This document shows positions 1 to 9,355 of a stretch of 51,790 nt of DNA, one piece after another (the first letter of the stretch is position 1; every line of letters starts with the position of its first letter). Under the pieces are notes generated by a model. That model ran no database searches, was not told where the DNA came from, and saw only the letters and a list, made by a program, of their open reading frames with translations. The stretch covers positions 1-51,790 of the forward strand of contig RSEH01000303.1 in the NCBI GenBank assembly GCA_006503475.1. Direction: 5' to 3'. The DNA comes from Stentor roeselii (lineage: Eukaryota; Ciliophora; Heterotrichea; Heterotrichida; Stentoridae). The translations under genes and the position numbers were made by a program.

Positions 1-1374
1 AGGTAATTTAAGATTAGCTATTTATTAAGAGAGATAATAATTCCTAACTCAAAAACTTCAGTAGATCATTTGGAATATCTTTGATTTGGCAAGTTACTTC
101 AACTCATTAAATTCTTGAATTCATGCTCCTGTTTTCTGCATGGATATCGATTTTTTTATCAGCTGGCAGAAAATATGATTTTTTCACTAGGGAAAAGCTT
201 TCCAGGTAATAATATAATTCCTGTCAAATCATCATTTAATTCTTTTCCTAATATCGCGAATCACAACTTTATATCTTATCATTTTTTGAATTTCCCTGAG
301 CTAACTTTCTTGGAATAGTTTTAAATTCAAAGTCTTGATTAAATGTCCCAAATTCCAGATTTGAAAATCTGAGTCATTGCTGATATCATAAAATATATAG
401 TGAATCCACTATAAAGAATCTCTTACCTTTGAAACCCTCTATTTAGGAATTCTAAACAGAAGTTAATCCGAGAGAAGTTTAATTTCTGCTTATTTTATCA
501 TCAATTAAATGATTCTCCTTAATAATAATCTACATATGTTGTGAAAAGGTGTGCAGATAGTTTATGAGGACTTTGAAATTATCAATACTTTGACTTAGAC
601 AAGTTTTTAGCAAACTATAAAAAAATACTCAATCAAAGAACTAAAGTAAATAAACTCTGAAGATAAAAATTTAAATCTTAAATGCGAAAGGGCCCAAAAG
701 AGTAATTTTAGGATTTTTAGATCTATTGATCAAGAGGTTGAACGAAAAAGAATATTCTTATCCAGTCTTGGCTTATTATAAAGTAAAAGCTATTCTTTAA
801 TAGTTAATTGAAGTGATCAATTTTCAAAGCATCCAATTGATTTTTGTGTTTATGATAAATTCAGTTCAGCTTGATTTAAAAAATTAAATAAGATAAGTTA
901 GTTGGGTAAAGAAGAGGCTCTTCTTTACTGATAATGTTTCGAATGAAGATAATTATATTATTTCAAGAAAAAATGATATTCTGGACCTTGATATCATAAA
1001 AATACTTTAGAAAGATGAAGAAAGTCGAGTGTTAATGAAGAAACAAAAGAAAAGATTATCAAATGTCAGAAAAAATATCTGCTAATATAAACAAATACAC
1101 ATATATACAATATAAATGAATACGAAAAGAATAGAGATATTTGAAAAGTATAGCATTAGTATAAAATTTAAGAAAATACAAAACAAATTAGATATATATT
1201 TACCCTAATACTAATATCAAATCAGTTTATTTCTACTAAAATTTTGTAAGCAACCAAATTCTTATAGAAAGTTCAGTAATTCATAAGGTTTACTAGAATC
1301 TCTGGCATTATTATTATATTTCTTCACTTTAAAACAATTCATGGTATAATTTTGGATTTCTAAGAGATTTTTAA
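1..1374. other. Gene-poor left flank
   Basis: No intact gene is visible in this AT-rich stretch. A 67-codon open frame near 115-318 starts at TTG, is low in complexity and lacks recognisable motifs, so it is not annotated. From about 365 to 1085 the plus strand carries several stop-interrupted coding-like runs, listed separately as a possible decayed gene. The last ~100 bases before 1375 would hold the promoter and leader of the WD40 gene; no specific element is recognised. Confidence 0.5.
365..1085 (+). pseudogene. Possible decayed gene, several frames
   Basis: Coding-like runs follow each other on the plus strand but need frame changes. The first frame covers about 365-660 and includes a run reading NPLFRNSKQKLIREKFNF. 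The second covers about 660-925; from the SEDKN run to the next stop about 40 codons are open. The third covers about 915-1085 and includes TDNVSNEDNYIISRK. Many in-frame stops are one transition away from Gln (TAA/TAG) or Trp (TGA). The composition (Glu, Asp, Lys, Arg, Ser) is more protein-like than the surrounding filler. No family is recognised. In DNA this AT-rich, chance alone can produce part of this, so the call is weak. Confidence 0.3.
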
Positions 1375-4300
1375 ATGAGATATTACATAATAAATATAAT
1401 TTCGATAATAATGGATTTCCAATCATATCAAGCACCGATTAATAGCAAGTGGAATCAAGAACTCTTCAAGGTTGGTAATGAAGGTATTTCAGATACTTTC
1501 GCTGACCAGAATTACCTCTTATATTCGAAATTTGAAAAAAAACATCAGACCGAAAATTTTGAATGGCCTAAAAACTTAATAAAGTCATATAAAGTAGCAG
1601 AAATATCAGAATACTCTCCTTGTGGGAACTTTCTGTTAGCTAAAGAAGAAAAATCCTTGAAACTTTGGGATATTTATAAAAAAAAAAAATTATTTTGTCT
1701 AAATATTGGCAGTGATACCACTTATCATTTATCACAACATCCTAATGGTAAATTTTTTACCTTAAATACAGCTGATCGAAAAGTGAATTTTTGGAATCTG
1801 CAGGAGATGAGTATCGATATTTCATTAACATTAGAGTCACTATCGCGTACTTTAGCATTCAGCCAAAATGGAAAATTTTTTGCGACAATCATTAAAGAAC
1901 AAAAGATTAAATTATGGAATTTGCAAGACCAAAAACTTAGTTTCACACTTGAGGGTCATTTGACTAAAATAACTACAATATGTTTTTCTCCAAACGATCA
2001 ACTTTTAGCTTCAGTATCCGATGACGAATCATTAAAAATATGGGACCTAGATAAAAAGATCGAATTAGTTACATTAAATGATATGAAAAACATTAATTCT
2101 ATGACATTTTGCCCTTCAAGTAAAAACATTACAACTCTCATCGAGAGCAAAATAATAAAAATTATCAGCATCGAACAAAAAAGTGAAATAAATTCATTTT
2201 CGGAATATCTAAAATATTTTGACTTCTTCAAGTATACTCCTGACGGTGCATACTTAGTAATTGGATATCGAGACTCAACAATCATTTTTTGGAATATTGA
2301 AACCAAAGCAAAAGATTGGATTTTTTTCAGTGAAAAAATCTGGATAAGTAGTTTAAATTTATCATCTGATGGTAAATCTATATCAATAGTCTACGGAGAT
2401 CAGAGGCTAAAGTGCATAACTTTTCCAAATTTTGATGAGGAGTTTACATTAGATAAAAGAAATAGCAATATCAAATGCTTATCCTTTTCAAATGATGGAA
2501 GTTTGTTAGCCACAGTATCAATCGACAAGATAATTCGAATCTTTAACCTGATCAACAGTTCAGAAGATCTCAGCCTGAACCATAATTTTTCAGCAGTAAG
2601 TTGCCTGGTATTTCCAAAAAACAAAGACCATTTACTAATCGCCACCAAGGAACTAACTTTATGGAATTTAAAAAAGAAATGCAAAGAATTTACATTTGAA
2701 GGTGAAACAAATTCAATCTTCAGTGTTTCTTTTTCTTACGATGAAAAATTCGTAGCAGCAGGAGCCTATTCTAATATTCTCAAGATTTGGAATGTTAATA
2801 CGAAAAGTATCCACATGACTATCAATTGTTGTTCGGTTAATTTTGCATTCTCTCCAGTTGACCACTGGGTGGTCTTTCGTTTTGGTACCTCAAATGCGAA
2901 GATATTAAATTATGAAAACCATCAAGAAGAGGTCATCTTTACAGATAATTCTTTTCAGTTATCCTGTCTTGCCTTTTCACATGATGGGAGACTTATTGCA
3001 ACTTATTCTAAAGAAAAATTGATTTTTTGGAACTTAAAACAGAAAAAAACTGAATTTGAATGGTTAAAAATTAATTATTTTGTTATTTGTCTCGCGTTTT
3101 CGAAGAATGGGAAATATTTAGCGGCTGGGACTACGAAGTCATCTGTTCAAATTTGGAATATGACTGAGATGAAACAAGAGGTTATTTTTTATGGGAATGG
3201 ATATAGTGTCCTTTGTTTGGCTTTTTCTCCTGATGAACGGTTTCTAGCTTCTGGAATGGTTGGAGAAAACTTGAAAATGTGGGATTTGAATGAAAAAAGT
3301 GTAGCTTTGCCTTTTATTTCTTATTATCAAAATATAAGATGCTTTTCTTACTCTGAAAATAAAGATTTGGCTGCAATAGGATTATGGAACTCAAAAATAA
3401 TAATTTATGTTAATGAAAAGGAAAACTTTACCTTTACTGGCCATTTGAAACATATTAATTGTTTAGCTTTTTCAAGAGATAGTCGATATTTGGCATCAGG
3501 GTCTGGTGATTTCCTGATAAAAATTTGGGATCTTCTGGAAAAATGTGAAAAAGTTACTTTTAAGGGTCATTCTAATGATATTCTTTGTTTATCTTTCAAT
3601 AAAGACGGAGAACTTTTGGCTTCAGGGTCGAGGGATACAACAGTAAGGATTTGGAGTTTAGTTCATAAAAATGAAGAATTTTCTTTTAAAGTTTATTCAA
3701 GTCGGATTAACTGTTTGAAGTTTAGTCCTGATAGTCTTCTTTTAGCTACTGGAGCTGGAGAAACTTATATAAAAATATGGAATTTAAATGAAAGAAAAAT
3801 AGAAAATTCCATCTTTGGAAAATCAAAAACTAATTGTATGGCTTTTTCAAATGATGGAGAATTCATCGCTGTAGGATATGGAAGTTATTGCATTAAAGTT
3901 TGGAAATTGATAAAAAATGGGGAAGAAATAGCTTCTTTCTTTAAAAATGTGAAAATATCAACAATTTCTTACCACCCGAACGGTCATTTTTTAGCTGCAG
4001 GTTATAATGATGGATGCATTGTTGTTTGGGATATTATAAGAAAAAATCAGGCTTTTTCTCTTAATTTTCATAGAAAAGGACTCAAAATCTTATATTTGGA
4101 ATTTATAATGAATGGAGAATGTTTAATATCATCTGATAAAACTCAATCGTTCAAGACATCAATCTCAGACAAGTTCTGCTCTATCCTTAATAAAACCGTG
4201 AAATATTGCATTGAGCAGAAAGATGATTTAAAAAAAATATTCCAAGATGTCTTGATTTGTTTAAATATTTCCCGATATTATCCTTGTAACTCTCAAAGCA

Positions 4301-5457
4301 AGAAAGCTGTGAAAAAAAAAATTCATTCAATAATTTCATTATCCCTTATTGACTTTTTTTATCAGAGAAATAGTGATAAAGCGAGAAAAATTGCTAAGTA
4401 CATCGTTAAGTTTGCCTCATTTGGAATAAGATTAAAATATTTAAGTTCATTTGCAATGAGATTAATTGAAAGAATTTGTGACTTTAATAAAAAATTATTT
4501 TCAAAAAAGAGAAACTATTCTGAACTAGTACTAAATATATTTATTAACTTAATCAAAGAAAAAACGATAATAAAAAAACTTATGAAATATAAAGAAATTC
4601 TCAACCTCGTTAACTATTCAAATAACCAGAAATTCCTTAAAAAATCTAAAATTTTAATGAAAGAATTTTATAATGTAAGGTTTTTTAGAGAAGTGATTAG
4701 AGAGGAGTTCAATATCAAATATTATAAAGGTCTATGCTTTTTCAATAATATTTTAAACAAAAACTATGTTCTAACTCAAGATATTTCTGAAGAGACTAAA
4801 AATAAAATAAAGATTTTCATTGAAATAGAAGCTTTTTACTTTGAACTTTTCAGTAAATGCCGCAATGAACTTGGATGTTTTCTTGAATATTACGGATACA
4901 TTGAAGACAAGAATAATTTCTCAATAATCCTTAGCAACGATGGAAAAAATATTGAAAAGTTTGTTGAAGAATTGAAAATGAAAAAATATTACTTGAACCA
5001 GATTGAAATTTTAAATATTTTGAATTCTTTTCTTATCATTTTCGAGATACTTAAAAAAGAAAATATTTTTTTTAAGGAGCTGAAGATGAGATCCTTCCTT
5101 ATCGATGAAAATTTCAAGATTTATTTAGCAAACTTTGAAAAATGTTTGATTCAGAAAGAAACAGGAATCTTTGAATGGTTGACTTTAAATTCAAAGGCTG
5201 AATTAAAAGATTGGTCTATTAACGAAAAAAGAATCGTTTATGATCTTGGAAAAATTATTTTGAAATTGGCGATTTCAAGCAGAAAAAAATATTATAATGA
5301 AAATTTTGAACAGTGTTTGTCGATTTTAAAGAAAAGTGGACTTGGATTATTAGGGAAATTGCTTAGAAAAATGATTTGTGATCGATTGGAAGACTGTTTA
5401 ACATTAAAAGAAGTTGCAGAGTATTTAGAGGAAAGATTTGAATTTAGATTAGTTTAG
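1375..5457 (+). CDS. WD40-repeat protein with C-terminal pseudokinase-like domain
   Basis: This 1360-residue protein carries many WD40 blades over about residues 60-930, seen as repeated motifs such as KLWDI, KIWDL, IFWNI, KIWNV and RIWSL, mostly preceded by FSxDG-type turns; there are enough for two or more propellers. A helical Lys-rich linker follows (about 930-1130). The last ~230 residues read like a protein kinase C-lobe: FFKELKMRSFLIDENF at 1232-1247 aligns with the HRDLKPEN loop, and LANFE ending at 1255 aligns with the DFG motif. The catalytic Asp is Glu1235, the loop Asn is Ser1240, and DFG is NFE, so phosphotransfer is unlikely. I see no glycine loop. The role is probably scaffolding. 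The start could instead be Met13 (1411); both ATGs have AT-rich upstream sequence. It ends in TAG. Confidence 0.85.
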   Translation: MRYYIINIISIIMDFQSYQAPINSKWNQELFKVGNEGISDTFADQNYLLYSKFEKKHQTENFEWPKNLIKSYKVAEISEYSPCGNFLLAKEEKSLKLWDIYKKKKLFCLNIGSDTTYHLSQHPNGKFFTLNTADRKVNFWNLQEMSIDISLTLESLSRTLAFSQNGKFFATIIKEQKIKLWNLQDQKLSFTLEGHLTKITTICFSPNDQLLASVSDDESLKIWDLDKKIELVTLNDMKNINSMTFCPSSKNITTLIESKIIKIISIEQKSEINSFSEYLKYFDFFKYTPDGAYLVIGYRDSTIIFWNIETKAKDWIFFSEKIWISSLNLSSDGKSISIVYGDQRLKCITFPNFDEEFTLDKRNSNIKCLSFSNDGSLLATVSIDKIIRIFNLINSSEDLSLNHNFSAVSCLVFPKNKDHLLIATKELTLWNLKKKCKEFTFEGETNSIFSVSFSYDEKFVAAGAYSNILKIWNVNTKSIHMTINCCSVNFAFSPVDHWVVFRFGTSNAKILNYENHQEEVIFTDNSFQLSCLAFSHDGRLIATYSKEKLIFWNLKQKKTEFEWLKINYFVICLAFSKNGKYLAAGTTKSSVQIWNMTEMKQEVIFYGNGYSVLCLAFSPDERFLASGMVGENLKMWDLNEKSVALPFISYYQNIRCFSYSENKDLAAIGLWNSKIIIYVNEKENFTFTGHLKHINCLAFSRDSRYLASGSGDFLIKIWDLLEKCEKVTFKGHSNDILCLSFNKDGELLASGSRDTTVRIWSLVHKNEEFSFKVYSSRINCLKFSPDSLLLATGAGETYIKIWNLNERKIENSIFGKSKTNCMAFSNDGEFIAVGYGSYCIKVWKLIKNGEEIASFFKNVKISTISYHPNGHFLAAGYNDGCIVVWDIIRKNQAFSLNFHRKGLKILYLEFIMNGECLISSDKTQSFKTSISDKFCSILNKTVKYCIEQKDDLKKIFQDVLICLNISRYYPCNSQSKKAVKKKIHSIISLSLIDFFYQRNSDKARKIAKYIVKFASFGIRLKYLSSFAMRLIERICDFNKKLFSKKRNYSELVLNIFINLIKEKTIIKKLMKYKEILNLVNYSNNQKFLKKSKILMKEFYNVRFFREVIREEFNIKYYKGLCFFNNILNKNYVLTQDISEETKNKIKIFIEIEAFYFELFSKCRNELGCFLEYYGYIEDKNNFSIILSNDGKNIEKFVEELKMKKYYLNQIEILNILNSFLIIFEILKKENIFFKELKMRSFLIDENFKIYLANFEKCLIQKETGIFEWLTLNSKAELKDWSINEKRIVYDLGKIILKLAISSRKKYYNENFEQCLSILKKSGLGLLGKLLRKMICDRLEDCLTLKEVAEYLEERFEFRLV

Positions 5458-6368
5458 TGAATAATTTCATTTAGATTTATTACTAGTTAATTTTCGTTTA
5501 TACCTCTTCTAATAACATTAAATACCTAAATTGTTAGTATAAAAATAATAGATTATATATCAAATTTTCTCTAAAATTAAATCATTAGTTTCTAGAGCAA
5601 ATATATCTATGAATAACAAGAAAATTGTGATTAGTTAACTTTTAGTGAGTATTTATCATAATAAATTTTAGATACTTTAGAAAGTAATTTGTTGAAAATA
5701 GTTTTTCATGTATATTATTTTGAAACTTGTGCTTATATGAGATCTTAATACTTTGAGATTTATGCTATTTTTTATATAGTTTTAGACTCGAATCATTAAA
5801 TGATAATCAATTGATTATCTTAATCCTTTGAGAGATTAAGTTTGTTCTTTATTTTTAAAAATATAAATCAGGTAAAATACTTAGATTATTAGATTCAATA
5901 ATAAATAGGTGCCTGAGAAATAGTTATTTTCAATTATAGATCTTATACTTAGATGAGTAGTTTATTCATTAATGAAAAATGTGCTAATTTTAATCGTTTT
6001 ATTAGTATGCATGAATAAATTTTCTTGATGCAAAAGTGTTTGGTAATTATAAGTTTATTTAATAAATTCATTATTGATTATTTTTGAAAATTTGTGTGAT
6101 CATTTGCTCAATTTAACCAAAAATTTTGAACAGTTACGCTTAATCACTTAAAATAATCACAAACTAAAGTAATAAAATAACATTAAATTGTTTATCAGTA
6201 TTCAATTGTTTATTAGCATCAAAAATGATAGGGAGTATTGAAAATTTCACAATATCTTACCATTATAATATATTTATCAGGTTTTATTTAAGTGAGGTAA
6301 GAGCTAGTTACTCATATAATTAATAAAACCAGTGAATAATCCTCAAACAACTCTATAATCTAACTATC
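5458..6368. other. AT-rich intergenic region
   Basis: This stretch holds the 3' flank of the WD40 gene and the 3' flank of the convergent minus-strand zinc-binding gene. No open frame is convincing: stop-interrupted runs near 5650-5990 have a stop density expected by chance. A perfect 18-bp palindrome lies at 5802-5819, and a short stem-loop (CTTAATC...GATTAAG) adjoins it at 5819-5840. Nothing else is recognised. Confidence 0.6.
5802..5819. repeat. 18-bp perfect palindrome
   Basis: GATAATCAATTGATTATC reads identically on both strands. It sits between convergent genes, and its 3' end overlaps a second short inverted repeat (5819-5840). A similar AATCAA/TTGATT core occurs in the inverted repeat at 29910-29930. 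The function is unknown; it could be an incidental AT-rich palindrome or a structure in overlapping 3' UTRs. Confidence 0.6.
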
Positions 6369-7627
6369 CTAATTTTTAACTATTTCAAATTTCTTTTTAC
6401 TATTTGTGCATGCATGCACAGTATCTTCTTCATTAATCAATTTCAAGCAAATCCCACAAATTTTCTTATTGCAGCAAGTCTTAACCCAGAAAGGATAAAC
6501 ATTTATAGCCCATTTGATTTGATTTCCACATTGATCACATATAACAAAATGAAAAAGCCCAACACACTCCAAACAAACATATTTCATCAATTTTAAACTA
6601 GGGTGAAAGCATTTCTTACAAACACAATGATCACAAAGTAAATCAAGGTAATTATTAGAAGAAAATTTGCACCTGAAACACATTTTATAATACTGACGAT
6701 CCTCTGAAAAATTCTTCATAATACAATTATCATTGAAACAATAACTATTTTTAATACAAGTTCTGCAGCCAAAATGATCGCAATAAGGAAATTTGCCTTC
6801 GTAACTAAAGTTATTGCAAAATTTGCACTGAAGAGTTCCAGTTTTCGGAATAAGAGAAATTCTTGATTTTTTTAGTTCATTTTCCTTCTTTTCCTCTTCG
6901 AGGTCTATGGTAAAAATAGAACTGATTATGTTTGTTAGGCAATTTATTTCATTATGGTTAATGTGAACCTCTTCGAACTCTAATTTATTGGTGACAAGGT
7001 GGGTGTTATTTATTAGGATTTGATTGACAATATTTGAAAGATTCTCTATTCTATTCTTTATAAAGATGCACCAGTAACGCATTTCTTTCTGAAAAAGATC
7101 TACTTTATTTGAAATATGTAAAATGGTTTGGTTTAGGTTGTTGTTCTTTGTATTATTGAAAACTATCTTTAATCCTTTATGATTTGCTTCGCAGGTAATC
7201 TCTGATATGTAAATAGATCCTTGAAAGTAAAGGTTTTTTATACTTTTGATCATAGCAAATAACTTTTCTTGATTATATTTAATGAGAAAGATCTGAAAGT
7301 CTGAGGATTTAATCTTGCATCTATCTCTTTAGTATTCAGCTCTTTGAGCATCCCAGAGTAAACCGAATTCAAATGCTTAAGAATAAATCCTCCATAATAA
7401 CTGATTTTTGAAGAAAATTCGTGAATTTTTTTTAAATCTCTCTTGATCTCTTCCTTCTTTAATAATTCATTCGCTTCTATAAGCTGTTCAGGTTGCAGAT
7501 AATCGCAAGAGTGCTTAGAATCAGAAAAGTGCTTATTCAGGTGATAATCACAGAAATAAGAAGGCCAAGGACAGGTCCTGCAGAGACCTGTGATAATAAA
7601 GCTGCATCTAAACGATTTACAGTACAT
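6369..7627 (-). CDS. Cys-rich zinc-binding protein, RING/B-box-like, frameshifted
   Basis: Two overlapping minus-strand frames appear to be one gene. The 5' frame (7627-7250) has an N-terminal Cys/His cluster (CKSFRC, CRTCPW, CDYHLNKHF) like a B-box, then a helical segment. The 3' frame (to 6369) continues the helices and ends in dense Cys pairs: CKFC, CRTC, CFRC, CDHC, CKKC, CLEC, CDQC and CGIC, resembling RING or in-between-RING fingers. The 3' frame stays open upstream of its first ATG as far as 7331, so the frame change (-1) falls between 7331 and 7250. No GT..AG intron of suitable length (14 or 17 nt) is present there. It may be an assembly indel, a real mutation or programmed slippage. 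A ubiquitin-ligase role is only suggested. The neighbouring plus-strand gene at 7738 diverges from it. Confidence 0.6.
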
Positions 7628-7737
7628 TTACAAGAAATAATTATATATATAGTAAAATATAGACAATGAGAGGCTAGGTGAAATCTTGTTATTTAAGTAG
7701 TTCTTTTCAATCTTAAGAAGAATCAGTGATAATATAA

Positions 7738-8073
7738 ATGACAACTTGGGTAGGGTATTATATGAATTCAGTAGGAATGACAAAATTAAGATTTGATTAT
7801 TTTACTATCAGTGGTCAGATAGTTGAAATCGGTGGGGCTGACCATATTGGAACTTATAAAATGAGTGGAGGTATCGAAGGAAGCAAATTTGAAGCATTTC
7901 AAGTTTATCTTAATCAGCCTGATAAACAATTTGTATATAAAGGATATTTTGATCAAAGCAAAAAGAAAATATTTGGATTTTGGAGTTCAGTTGATAGTGA
8001 TAAAATATATACTTTTGAGTTTGCAGAAATCAGAAATGAAGATTGTGAGGCTTACTTCATTATACATGATTAG
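7738..8073 (+). CDS. Small beta-strand-rich protein, unknown function
   Basis: This 111-residue protein has no signal peptide or membrane segment. Its sequence alternates hydrophobic and polar residues with regularly spaced glycines and aromatics (WVGYY, GADHIGTYKMSG, YKGYF, IFGFW), typical of a compact antiparallel beta barrel or sandwich. The repeated G-x-Y/W-x-G pattern suggests a lipocalin- or avidin-like shape, but I do not recognise a family. The ATG follows an AT-rich leader (ataatataaATG). It is convergent with the short WD40 gene; their stop codons are 30 nt apart. It ends in TAG. An overlapping 80-codon frame at 7865-8107 is a shadow. Confidence 0.8.
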   Translation: MTTWVGYYMNSVGMTKLRFDYFTISGQIVEIGGADHIGTYKMSGGIEGSKFEAFQVYLNQPDKQFVYKGYFDQSKKKIFGFWSSVDSDKIYTFEFAEIRNEDCEAYFIIHD

Positions 8074-8103
8074 GTTAACTTTAAAAACTTTGATAATCAA
8101 ATC

Positions 8104-8787
8104 TTAAAACCTTAATCTAAAAACTTTGAAATAAATTTCATGAAAACTAACAACACAGTACTTAAACCTGAAATTATGAGCATCAATCATTTTATCTTTC
8201 CCTTTATAAACCACATTCAAATCATCTTGATTTTCAAGATTCCAATGAAGTATAAGATGATCATTCCCGACAGAGACAATCCTATCATCCCCTTTAATAA
8301 AAAACGTAACGACATGAAATTTATGAACACCTTGAACAACCCGAACTGAATCCTTCAGAAGACAATAAAAATAAAAAGAGCCATCAGAACAAGCAGCCCC
8401 TGCAAGTGTCGAGTCCTGATTAATGCTGACTGAATAAACATAAGATTTACATTCAATGATTTTTTTCAGTTTTTTGTTTTGCAAGTCCCAAAGAGTCATT
8501 GTTTTGTCTAAACTTCCAACAGCAAGTAAAGTCATTTCAAAGTTTACTGAATGATCACTTATCCATGATGTGTGATGAGCGAATCTTAAATGTATTCTTT
8601 TATGGATCAAGTCCCAGATTAAGATTTCGAACTCTGGACCTACGTGGATTAGAAATGACTTGCAGGGAGATAGCTTTATGCAAGGAAGGTTTCCGATACC
8701 TTTCAGGACCTTGCCTTTTATTTCAACTTTCCATCTTTCATCTCTTTCGTCTTCCCATCGGATGTGGTAGCATGAGATTCTTTTCAT
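8104..8787 (-). CDS. Short WD40-repeat protein
   Basis: This 227-residue protein has about four or five WD40-like blades. Signals are KLSPCKSFLIHVG followed by ILIWDL, TLLAVGSLDKTMTLWDL, the DSTLAGAACSDGSF strand pair, and DDRIVSVGNDHLILHWNL. That is too few for a closed seven-blade propeller, so it may pair with another protein, contain poorly conserved blades, or be truncated. There is no signal peptide. It starts at an ATG in the context AAATAAATG. It is convergent with the small beta-rich gene, and its upstream side faces the kinesin gene, so the gap 8788-9355 must hold promoters for both. The binding partner is unknown. Confidence 0.8.
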   Translation of the reverse strand: MKRISCYHIRWEDERDERWKVEIKGKVLKGIGNLPCIKLSPCKSFLIHVGPEFEILIWDLIHKRIHLRFAHHTSWISDHSVNFEMTLLAVGSLDKTMTLWDLQNKKLKKIIECKSYVYSVSINQDSTLAGAACSDGSFYFYCLLKDSVRVVQGVHKFHVVTFFIKGDDRIVSVGNDHLILHWNLENQDDLNVVYKGKDKMIDAHNFRFKYCVVSFHEIYFKVFRLRF

Positions 8788-9355
8788 TTATTTGAAAATT
8801 TTTAAGTATTTGGAGAATTAGATTGTTTTTATACTTTTTGAATTCCTTAAATACTTTATTGAATGATTTGAACTCATTTTCAGGATTGGATAATAAACAG
8901 TTGATCAAATATTTACTATATTTAAATTATTATATCAGAAAAGATCAACATGAAGATGGAATAAGATTTAAAAATTACTTTTAGAGTCAAAATAATCTTA
9001 TCTGCTAAAAATAAAAAATTATACATAAAAAGCTCTTGATTTTAATTAAAAGTTATTCAGAACTAATCAAAATTAAAAAAAGTGTCCAGCCAAGATAACT
9101 ATAATTTACTTTAACAATTTTTCTATAATCCCCTAATCTCAAATAAAAAAAAATTCTCAACCCAAAAACCTTCCCTTCTCTTTACATAAAAATCAAAAAG
9201 AAACTATCTAATAACTCAAAAACCAAAAAAAAAAAAATCATCACTTCAAAAATACTTCAATTCTCTAAATCCCATCTCCTCCAATCCAATCGAAAAACTC
9301 TTCCACCATCCACCTCTCCAAACCCTCATTCTTTCCAGTACCTTATCCCTAATAA
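8788..9355. other. Divergent intergenic region between WD40 and kinesin genes
   Basis: No coding frame is supported. The left half is AT-rich without skew. The right part (about 9130-9355), upstream of the kinesin start, is strikingly A/C-rich and almost free of G on the plus strand, with poly-A runs. It should contain the promoters of both flanking genes, but I cannot identify discrete elements. Confidence 0.5.

Noticed and set aside
115-318. 67-codon open frame on the plus strand
   Set aside because: It starts at TTG, is rich in Phe/Asn/Ser filler, has no motif, and lies in DNA where other frames look equally protein-like.
5650-5990. Stop-interrupted coding-like run on the plus strand
   Set aside because: Stop density is about what the base composition predicts, and the residues are mostly Leu/Ile/Phe/Tyr filler.
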